A DNA stretch of 6,634 nucleotides. Source: JAWLEV01 sp041685915. GTDB taxonomy: Bacteria; Chloroflexota; Anaerolineae; UBA1429. Location of the stretch: NCBI GenBank assembly GCA_041685915.1, contig JAWLEV010000111.1, positions 1-6,634 on the forward strand, read 5' to 3'. Positions 1-5,775 of this stretch are shown here, in pieces (position 1 is the first letter of the stretch; each line of letters opens with the position of its first letter). Position numbers and translations under genes: made by a program. The notes under the pieces are model-generated. The model saw nothing but the letters and a program-made list of their open reading frames with translations, had not been told where the DNA came from and ran no database searches.

Positions 1-558
1 GGCCATCAGATCCAATCGGTCCCCCGCACGGATGATGCGCGTCCGGGGCGCCACGCCGCCGCCCGACGTGGGATTCTGCCGCTTGTACGCTTCCTCGTCC
101 ACCACTTGTCGAAACGTCACATCGACAACACTGCGCACAGCTGTACCATCTTTGACAAAGAAGGTGATCTTCTCCGTCATCTTGGTGATAATGGCCTCGA
201 ACTCGAAGCGTGCCCAACGGAAGAAAACATAAGGAGGATCTCCTTTGCCCGTGCGCTGCTCTACGTTCTCCGTGTCGACTCGCATCATCATCCACAAGTC
301 CGCGGTCTTCTCACGCACGTCAGTGGGGGTTGACTCGTTTTCCCCACTCGTATCAAAAAGTAGCTTGAGGCTCAGCGTTCGCGCCCCGCCCTCCTGGAAA
401 ACAGGAAGGGGAGTGTTCCTTCCTTTTTTGTCCTTGTAAGCCCAGCGATTCTGCTTGCTCAACGTGTACTCGTAGGGATTGAACATGCAGCGCACCTCTT
501 TACCGGTATCCGCGTTTACGATCACCGCGGGATCCAACCCGCTGCGCGTTGTGGGCAT
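1..558 (-). CDS. eCIS LysM tube-initiator/baseplate protein (Afp7-like), 3'-truncated by window edge
   Basis: The first 186 residues are present and the frame is still open at position 1. In Afp/PVC-type particles this protein joins the tube to the baseplate and carries a LysM domain after an N-terminal tube-like domain. Residues 1-165 match that N-terminal domain: FNPYEYTLSKQNRW (26-39), an EGGARTLSLKLLFDT strand (56-70), and VFFRWARFEFEAIITKM (111-127) followed by a TEKITFF strand. After a Gly-rich linker (QNPTSGGG, 161-168) comes RIIRAGDRLDLMA (174-186), the usual opening of the LysM domain in this family, and the window ends there. The ATG at 558 has a clear GGAGG seven bases upstream and follows the preceding stop by 33 bases, so it may be translated independently. 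The family call is from remembered motifs; the full length is unknown. Confidence 0.88.
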   Translation of the reverse strand, partial: MPTTRSGLDPAVIVNADTGKEVRCMFNPYEYTLSKQNRWAYKDKKGRNTPLPVFQEGGARTLSLKLLFDTSGENESTPTDVREKTADLWMMMRVDTENVEQRTGKGDPPYVFFRWARFEFEAIITKMTEKITFFVKDGTAVRSVVDVTFRQVVDEEAYKRQNPTSGGGVAPRTRIIRAGDRLDLMA

Positions 559-591
559 CCTTAATCCTCCAGATTCTCACATCCTTTGTCT

Positions 592-2652
592 TCACCAGCG
601 ACCTCGCCTACCATATCTTTCACGTTCGATGCGCAGGCGATCTCGAATGCGCCTGTAGATCTCATCGGCCAATTTGCCGACATCGACACCTTCGCTTGTC
701 TCTTCCTCTTCCCCCAGATCGGGAGCCTCGGCCTCTACGCTCTCAACTTCTGCTATCGGCTCTGCCGGTACCTGCGTCTCCGCCGCCCGCCGCACCTGAT
801 CCAAGGACACACGCTCCCTCGCTTCAGGCGGGCGAAAGCTGATGGACGGAAGAACAAAGGAGGCCTCCGCCCCACTGCTTTCTTCGTTAGAGGGACGACG
901 AGCTCGCCGGCGGACTCCAGACATCCGGAAAAGGGCCTCCTCCAACGGCACGTCCTGCAACCCAGGCCCATCGGTATCAAGGGATGCGTCTTCTCCCACG
1001 TCCTCTACATCCCTTTCGCGGGATACAGGACCCGCAGGAGGTGCGGAGGCTCTCTCCTCGGAGCGCTCGATCCTTTCAGAAAGCGCTCCTTCTTCTCGCA
1101 CTAGCCGGTCAGGGGGTGTCGCTGAACGAGCCGCCCTTGGCGCTCTATACGCTACATTCGCGCCAGGAGCGCTTTCTGTCTCCGCCTCTGACAGCCTTTC
1201 TTCCCTCAGCGTTGGACGATTCTCCGACGCCCCCCTCTTTTCTGCCTCTCTCGAGACAGGCACTCTGTCGACTCCTGGAACGAGCGTCTCCCGAGATGTC
1301 ACCTCCTTCTGCCCCCGCGCATCCCCTTCAGGCACCCCTTCCACCGCTCGATGAACACGGGAACTAACAGGACGCTCCTGCCCACCCGCCCCTTCCGTCA
1401 CCTCCGCTTCCTCCAAAGGGGCGCGACGGGAAATCTCCTCCGGTACGGCCTCTAGCGCTTCGGGCATAGATCGTCGCCCCCCGACCGGTTTGCCTGGAAC
1501 TCGCCTTGACCCCAAGGGAGATGCTTCCTCAGGTCTCAGATTACCCTCGTAGGACGTGGCGCCAAGTCTTGTATAGACTTCGGGCTCACCAAGAAGTGTC
1601 TCGTTCTCCGTCCCTGGGATCGTCTCAACCACTTCAGGAGCAGATATCTCCGTCTCACTAAGAGTCTCTGCTCTCTCCCTGTCAGTAGCAGGATGGCGGG
1701 CAACACGGGGCACAGTGCCTTCCCCCGTCTCCCTGGGAACGGGCTCAGGAGACACCTTGAAGCCTTCGCCGCCTTCTTCCGCCTCAGCCTCCACAGGAGC
1801 AGGCGCGATGTCTGCCTCTTCTGCCACGCTCCTGGGAGATACCTCCTCGCCGCGCACGGCGGCGCGCTCTGGTCGCGCAGTTCGAGCGGGCGATGGCTCC
1901 GACACGGGACGCGCCGTTGAGGGGGCGCCAGGGCGCGTCTCCGTCTCCTCCGTTCTGACCCCGTCCGATGCTACTTCGCCCGGCTCCTGCTCCACGGGCG
2001 CTTCCCTAGCCAATTCCCCCGCTTCTGCCGATATGCCGCCACGTTGCCGCGGCGTCTCGGCCTCCTCGACAACTGACGAGGGCCGTCCGACCACGGGTTG
2101 TGCCGGCTCTGGAGCCGATGTCCGCTGTCGATCAGGCTCCTCCACCAGCTGGGCGCGTCGTCTGAGCGAACGGATATCCTTCGGCGGTTCCTCGCGTCCA
2201 GCACGTGGCGTAACAATGGGCGCCGACGGCCGTCGCTTCTGGGCAGCCTGTCGTCTCGCCTCAGCGGAAGCCCTGGCGCGCTGAACGGCGGCGCGCATAT
2301 CCGCTGCTCGTGTCGGCTCCCCGCTACGAGGCCCCGAGGAGGGCCTTTCGATCGGCTCCGAGGGCTGCACTTGCCTTTCCGTCTCCTGAGACCACCAGCC
2401 AGGGACAGCGGAAGCCAGAACTAATTCCTCGTCCTCAGCCCGTCGCTCCTGCAAGGGAAACCGCCTGACTAGGGGCTCCAAGCGCCTCATCGATAACGGT
2501 TTGACGCGGCGCAGAGCGTATTTCTGCCTGAGACGGCTCCCCTGCTCCGTGGAACGCCGGACCGCGCTGTCAAGTCCGGCCCCGCGCCCCATCACCCGGT
2601 GGGCAAAGGCCAGGTAGCTCGCTCCATGTGCAAGGGACTCCCACGTGGTCAT
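592..2652 (-). CDS. Long Arg/Glu/Pro-rich disordered eCIS protein with conserved C-terminal helical tail
   Basis: This 686-residue protein has no recognised catalytic domain. Three parts are visible. Residues 1-70 are basic and probably helical (begins MTTWESLAHGASYLAFAHRV). Residues about 71-650 are low complexity, dominated by E, R, P, A, S, V and G, with no cysteine anywhere, very few lysines and loosely recurring SRE/PRE and ETE/SAP pieces, as expected for intrinsic disorder. Residues 656-682 are an amphipathic Arg-rich helix containing LADEIYRRIRDRL and ending RERYGRRGRW. A tail of this kind is typical of the gene just before the LysM gene in many eCIS clusters (Afp6 position), where the proteins are usually much shorter. 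The ATG at 2652 overlaps the stop of the second tube gene (ATGA), which supports this start and translational coupling. Role is unknown: baseplate or tube adaptor, length or cargo scaffold are all inference. It is not a typical tape measure, having no long uniform helix and no hydrophobic segments. Confidence 0.8.
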   Translation of the reverse strand: MTTWESLAHGASYLAFAHRVMGRGAGLDSAVRRSTEQGSRLRQKYALRRVKPLSMRRLEPLVRRFPLQERRAEDEELVLASAVPGWWSQETERQVQPSEPIERPSSGPRSGEPTRAADMRAAVQRARASAEARRQAAQKRRPSAPIVTPRAGREEPPKDIRSLRRRAQLVEEPDRQRTSAPEPAQPVVGRPSSVVEEAETPRQRGGISAEAGELAREAPVEQEPGEVASDGVRTEETETRPGAPSTARPVSEPSPARTARPERAAVRGEEVSPRSVAEEADIAPAPVEAEAEEGGEGFKVSPEPVPRETGEGTVPRVARHPATDRERAETLSETEISAPEVVETIPGTENETLLGEPEVYTRLGATSYEGNLRPEEASPLGSRRVPGKPVGGRRSMPEALEAVPEEISRRAPLEEAEVTEGAGGQERPVSSRVHRAVEGVPEGDARGQKEVTSRETLVPGVDRVPVSREAEKRGASENRPTLREERLSEAETESAPGANVAYRAPRAARSATPPDRLVREEGALSERIERSEERASAPPAGPVSRERDVEDVGEDASLDTDGPGLQDVPLEEALFRMSGVRRRARRPSNEESSGAEASFVLPSISFRPPEARERVSLDQVRRAAETQVPAEPIAEVESVEAEAPDLGEEEETSEGVDVGKLADEIYRRIRDRLRIERERYGRRGRW

Positions 2653-3083
2653 GATACCATCACTCGCTCAAAGGCAAGCTCGAGGGTCTCAACAGCCATC
2701 TCCTGGGACGCGGCATCGAAGGTCGGTCCACTCCATTTGTGAGGATAGGCCCCGATGAAATCCCAGCGCATCACCTCCTCGTTATGATCGTTGTAGAGGG
2801 AGATGGACACCTGGCGCCGACTCTCGGCCACCTTGCCCTGCAGCACGTCCACGTACCACTGCAGTAGCCCACTTCCCGACGCCAGCCCGCGCTTGAGCAC
2901 CACCGATCCGCTCTTCAAACGCCCGGGAAGCATGTGCGTGCCCGTGTTGAACCCACCCTCCTTTTGCTCTTCCAGCTCCACCTCAAGCTCCGGCAGTGTA
3001 CACTCGGTGAAGGTGGCCCCTTCGATGCCCTCGATCTGTACCACAAATCGAAATGCGGCATGTGCCTGTACCCGATTGTTCAT
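2649..3083 (-). CDS. Second inner-tube protein (Afp5-like, phage gp19 tube fold)
   Basis: A 144-residue tail tube protein. In Afp/PVC particles the Afp5-type subunit sits at the baseplate-proximal end of the tube, between the LysM initiator and the main tube protein. Family motifs are FRFVVQIEGIEGATFTEC (11-28), LPGRLKSGSVVLKRG (52-66), MRWDFIGAYPHKWSGP (105-120) and VETLELAFERV (131-141). I chose the ATG at 3083 (MNNRVQAH) over an upstream in-frame ATG at 3134. The extra 17 residues lie entirely inside the DUF6760 gene, tube proteins normally begin a few residues before this strand, and GGAGAGGG lies six bases before the 3083 start. This start overlaps the DUF6760 stop (ATGA), and its own stop overlaps the start of the 686-residue gene in the same way. 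It shares its layout with the tube protein at 3620-4063 but is clearly divergent in sequence. Confidence 0.93.
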   Translation of the reverse strand: MNNRVQAHAAFRFVVQIEGIEGATFTECTLPELEVELEEQKEGGFNTGTHMLPGRLKSGSVVLKRGLASGSGLLQWYVDVLQGKVAESRRQVSISLYNDHNEEVMRWDFIGAYPHKWSGPTFDAASQEMAVETLELAFERVMVS

Positions 3084-3244
3084 GGCGAACCCTCTCCAGA
3101 ACGCCTGTTGATGCGCGCGATCTCGCGCAGCCAACGCGCCCGGTCAGTATGCTCCATATCAAGTATGCGCTCCTGGTTCCAATGAAAATGATAGGCGATA
3201 TAGGCTACCTCCTCGTACAACCTATCGAGGGGGTAGCGCGTCAT
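3080..3244 (-). CDS. DUF6760-type small eCIS protein
   Basis: A 54-residue protein, easily missed because of its size. It begins MTRYPLDRLYEEVAYIAYHF, continues with HWNQERILDMEHTDRARWL (21-39) and ends in a basic EIARINRRSGEGSP tail. The YPLDRLYEEVAYIAYHFHW pattern followed by a D-M-E-H...R-RWL helix matches the DUF6760 family found beside tube genes in eCIS clusters. By position and size it could be an assembly factor or the second half of a tail-assembly chaperone pair, but no biochemical role is known to me. The ATG overlaps the stop of the 119-residue gene (ATGA) and its TGA overlaps the start of the second tube gene. The run GGGGGA lies directly against the start at sub-optimal spacing, so translation probably depends on coupling from upstream. 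Confidence 0.87.
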   Translation of the reverse strand: MTRYPLDRLYEEVAYIAYHFHWNQERILDMEHTDRARWLREIARINRRSGEGSP

Positions 3245-3600
3245 TCCCCCAAAGGGACAACCTCAACTTCAAACTGATGTTCGCAGTTGGGACACTGGAC
3301 CGTCATGCGATTGGCATCGACCTCGTTGATGCGGCGGTAGAAATCCTGCAAATACTCCATATCGGCGGAGAATAGGCCCTCGACCACCCGGGGCGAGATC
3401 GCCTCAAGCGTCCCCAGTGCCGTTATCACCCGTGAGAGCAAAATGATCGACAGATACGCCTCGTTGGCCCGCACACGAGGATCGCGCAGGGGGGCAATCT
3501 CGTCCATGGCCGTGGCCAGCCGCATCCTGCCCTCCCGATGCACACGGCCTTGCTCATCCACATAGCCTCTGGGAAGACAAAATTCAAATTCGGTTTGCAT
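3241..3600 (-). CDS. Phage tail assembly-type protein with C-terminal CPNC motif
   Basis: A 119-residue protein of the type annotated as 'phage tail assembly protein' in eCIS clusters and resembling tail assembly chaperones of contractile phages. Visible features are FEFCLPRGYVDEQGRVHREG (5-24), MRLATAMDEIAPLRDPRVRANEAYL (26-50, typical of the family), a hydrophobic helical core SIILLSRVITALGTLEAI (51-68), and CPNCEHQFEVEV near the C-terminus (103-114). The single CxxC could bind metal only with a partner or as a dimer. It is soluble, with no signal peptide. The ATG at 3600 follows the tube stop by 19 bases. An AAGGTG lies 13 bases upstream, which is long spacing, and an in-frame stop upstream excludes a longer form. 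Its place between the two tube genes suggests a role in tube or tail assembly, though this is not proven for eCIS. Confidence 0.83.
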   Translation of the reverse strand: MQTEFEFCLPRGYVDEQGRVHREGRMRLATAMDEIAPLRDPRVRANEAYLSIILLSRVITALGTLEAISPRVVEGLFSADMEYLQDFYRRINEVDANRMTVQCPNCEHQFEVEVVPLGE

Positions 3601-3619
3601 ACGTGTGCCCCATCACCTT

Positions 3620-4063
3620 CTAGTTTTCGCGATAAAGCCCTTCGTGTGCTACAACCAACTCCTCAACGGCAAACTCGTTGCTGTCCGATTCCACAGCGGG
3701 ACCTGACACCTTGACCGGCCAGGCGTTGACGAAATTCCATCGCGCCACCTCTTCGAGACTCTGATCGAACATGACGATGGAGCCGTTGTGGCGCGCGTCG
3801 TCGACGTTGCCCTCTACCACCTGATCGCGCCAATCCCAGATGTCCATATTATCCGTGATCCCACGTTTCAGGGTGATATTCTCCCACTTGAGACGGCCTG
3901 GGATCTTTTGAACATGGGCACGCCCACTGGAATCGACGACCTTGTGCTCGATAACCTCGTGCTCCGACCCGATACCCTCACATTCAGTAAAGAAACCACT
4001 AATCACGCCCTGAATCTCTATGGCATAATGAAAACCCGCAAGTGGATCTTTTCTCTCAGCCAT
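3620..4063 (-). CDS. Main inner-tube protein (Afp1/Pvc1-like, phage gp19 fold)
   Basis: A 147-residue tube protein, the likely major building block of the rigid inner tube that the sheath drives into the target. Its length is typical of the family. Motifs are FHYAIEIQGVISGFFTECEG (11-30), KIPGRLKWENITLKRGIT (53-70, the conserved PGR...LKRG loop and strand), IWDWRDQVVEG (75-85), VARWNFVNAWPVKVSGP (106-122) and FAVEELVVAHEGL (131-143). The start is well defined: AGGAGG lies five bases before the ATG, one of the best ribosome-binding sites in the window, which fits a subunit needed in many copies. It follows the sheath gene after 51 bases, the usual sheath-tube order. It is the more canonical of the two tube proteins here and carries the VHEG/AHEG-type ending that the one at 2649-3083 lacks. 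Confidence 0.95.
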   Translation of the reverse strand: MAERKDPLAGFHYAIEIQGVISGFFTECEGIGSEHEVIEHKVVDSSGRAHVQKIPGRLKWENITLKRGITDNMDIWDWRDQVVEGNVDDARHNGSIVMFDQSLEEVARWNFVNAWPVKVSGPAVESDSNEFAVEELVVAHEGLYREN

Positions 4064-4076
4064 GAAAGCCTCCTAA
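4064..4076 (-). promoter_or_regulatory. Strong ribosome-binding site of the main tube gene
   Basis: On the minus strand TTTAGGAGGCTTTC leads into the ATG at 4063. The full AGGAGG core at near-ideal spacing fixes the start of the tube protein and suggests high translation, in keeping with its expected high copy number in the particle. Confidence 0.7.
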
Positions 4077-4114
4077 AAACCTTGGCGACCATACACCGTA
4101 TCCTAGTTCTTGCC

Positions 4115-5680
4115 CTACTCTCCGCCCGGCCCCGTCCACTGGCTGATGCGGAAGATCACAAACTCGGCCGGCTTTACAGGGGCGACGCCGACTTCTACGA
4201 TGAGCTGCCCCAGGTCTCGCACCGCCGGCGGATTGAGTTCCTCATCACACTTGACATAAAAGGCCTCACTCGGCGTGCGGCCAAAGAGCGCCCCCGAGGA
4301 CCACACGGTCTCCAAAAAGGCCCGCACGTCCCGACGTACACGCGCCCATAGATCGGGATCGTTGGGCTCAAAGACCACCCACTGCGTGCCCACCTCGATG
4401 GACTCCTCGATCATATTGAACAGGCGCCGCACGTTGATGTAGCGCCACGAGGCGTCGCTGCTCAGTGTGCGGGCGCCCCAGATGCGGATGCCCCGCCCCG
4501 GGAAGACGCGAATGCAATTCACGCCGATGGGGTTCAGGCTATCCTGCTCCGGTCGCGTCACCTGTATGGGCAAGCCGGTGGCACCGCGAATCACCTCGTT
4601 GGCCGGCGCCTTGTGCACACCCCGCTCGGCGTCGCTTCGCGCGTAGACGCCAGCGATGTGGCCCGACGGCGGTATCCGAACCGAACCCGTGCCCTTGATC
4701 ATATCGGCGGTCTCGATCCAGGGATAGTAAAGCGCGCCATACTTGGTATCATAGTTCGCCTCCAGCCGCCAGTCGCGCATCTCTTGGGGCTTGAGATCAG
4801 GCGGGCAATCCAGTATGGCAAAGGCATACTTGACCTGCTCGCAGTGCTCGTAGACGGCCTGCTGTACGGCCTGCACGTCCTCCAGCGCCATCTCGCCGTT
4901 CATGTAGCTGCTCATGAGATCGGGTACGGCCAACATGGTGACCTCATCGACAGCGGCCAAACCCGCCAGGCCCGTTCGCTCCGACGGCTCTCCGCGATAG
5001 TCAGAGAGGGTCACCGCCTCGGCCTCAACCTCGCCACCGCTCAGGCTGTACTCCCCCTCCCGAGGGCGGCGCTCCGTAAGGGTACCCGCACTTTCCAGCA
5101 CAGCCACCGTCACCAACTCGGACTGGGTATTGACCACGGTTTCCACATTATTGTCTCGTCTACCCAGTGTCAGTCCCTCAAACGTCTCGGTCGTTTCTGG
5201 ACTTTCGACGATCAAGGTAAACTGGTTTTCCTCTTCTTCCGCGTGCTCGATCCTGACATTGAGCTCGTTTCCCGCCGGCCCCTCGGTTCGTGCCGTGATC
5301 TCGAGGGTGTCGGCGGGTTCCTCCGTGCTGCTGGGCAAAAGGGCCTGTGCCGGAGAGGCCAGGCTCGGCTGCTCCGCCACGCCCAACGTCTTCACGCTGG
5401 TCACGTAGCAGCGGCTACCGCCGTTCTGAAAATAGCCATAAACAGCATAGGGAAGATACGCCCCCTCGATAAAGCCGCCGAAATTCTCCACGTACTGGGA
5501 CCAATTGGCGATGGCCACGGCCTCATTCAGAAGCGAGACCGGCTCCCCGCCGTCCACCGCTTCCTCCGCCTTTTCGGTGAAACCCACAAAGGCTGCCACG
5601 GCGGTCCCCACGGCCTCGATGGGCTTGGTGCCCCGATCCACCTCTTCTACATAGACTCCAGGAGATTGATAGATTGCCAT
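4115..5680 (-). CDS. Contractile tail sheath protein (Afp2/3/4, Pvc2-like)
   Basis: A 521-residue sheath subunit that polymerises around the inner tube and contracts to drive injection. The N-terminus has the classic SPGVYVEEVDRG (6-17), then IEAVGTAVAAFVGFTE (21-36), the arm involved in subunit interlocking. YGYFQNGGSRCYV (81-93) is also typical. Residues about 118-235 form an acidic, beta-rich inserted domain (TLEITARTEGPAGNEL... onward), as seen in longer sheath proteins and likely exposed on the surface. The C-terminal core is very well conserved: GVYARSDAERGVHKAPAN (344-361), FPGRGIRIWGARTL (393-406), YINVRRLFNMIEESI (414-428), QWVVFEPND (433-441) and VGVAPVKPAEFVIFRI (497-512). AAAGGA lies eight bases before the ATG. 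Only one sheath gene is present, against three in Afp; more copies could lie outside the window. Confidence 0.97.
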   Translation of the reverse strand: MAIYQSPGVYVEEVDRGTKPIEAVGTAVAAFVGFTEKAEEAVDGGEPVSLLNEAVAIANWSQYVENFGGFIEGAYLPYAVYGYFQNGGSRCYVTSVKTLGVAEQPSLASPAQALLPSSTEEPADTLEITARTEGPAGNELNVRIEHAEEEENQFTLIVESPETTETFEGLTLGRRDNNVETVVNTQSELVTVAVLESAGTLTERRPREGEYSLSGGEVEAEAVTLSDYRGEPSERTGLAGLAAVDEVTMLAVPDLMSSYMNGEMALEDVQAVQQAVYEHCEQVKYAFAILDCPPDLKPQEMRDWRLEANYDTKYGALYYPWIETADMIKGTGSVRIPPSGHIAGVYARSDAERGVHKAPANEVIRGATGLPIQVTRPEQDSLNPIGVNCIRVFPGRGIRIWGARTLSSDASWRYINVRRLFNMIEESIEVGTQWVVFEPNDPDLWARVRRDVRAFLETVWSSGALFGRTPSEAFYVKCDEELNPPAVRDLGQLIVEVGVAPVKPAEFVIFRISQWTGPGGE

Positions 5681-5775
5681 TTTCCACGTCCTTTACGCGT
5701 CTCTCCTAGCTGGACTTGCACTCAAGTCTCAGCACCAATTCCATGGTTTTTGCGGATCTCCACCTCCTTTGCCTC
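5681..5775 (-). promoter_or_regulatory. Leader between cap and sheath genes, with orphan Shine-Dalgarno and mini-ORF
   Basis: This is the longest non-coding gap in the window. Read on the minus strand it holds AAAGGAGGTG (5770-5761), a near-perfect anti-16S match, followed by a 12-codon frame from ATG at 5744 to TAG at 5706 (MELVLRLECKSS). The spacing to that ATG (16 bases) is too long for efficient use. A second AGGAG overlaps the mini-ORF stop, and the sheath gene's own AAAGGA is at 5694-5689. It could be a leader peptide, a ribosome standby site or the remnant of a lost gene. No hairpin terminator or convincing promoter is visible. Confidence 0.4.

Noticed and set aside
1741..2110. Tandem repeats within the disordered-protein gene
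   Set aside because: Short pieces such as SRE, PRE, ETE and SAP recur, but spacing is irregular and no repeat unit of fixed length could be seen by eye at DNA or protein level.
1715..2284. 189-residue plus-strand frame (with similar ones at 586-1104 and 842-1354)
   Set aside because: Ser/Arg/Gly/Ala-rich mirror of the low-complexity 686-residue gene; stops are rare there in several frames because of base composition. The minus frame is favoured by its ATGA coupling and its C-terminal helix.
592..2652. Disordered protein as the tape-measure protein
   Set aside because: Tape measures are mostly long helical coiled coils with hydrophobic stretches; this protein is Pro/Glu/Arg-rich and lies at the Afp6 position, before the LysM gene, whereas Afp-type tape measures are encoded later in the cluster.
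3788..4351. 187-residue plus-strand frame
   Set aside because: Antisense to the main tube gene and the end of the sheath gene, both certain; no domain or ribosome-binding support.
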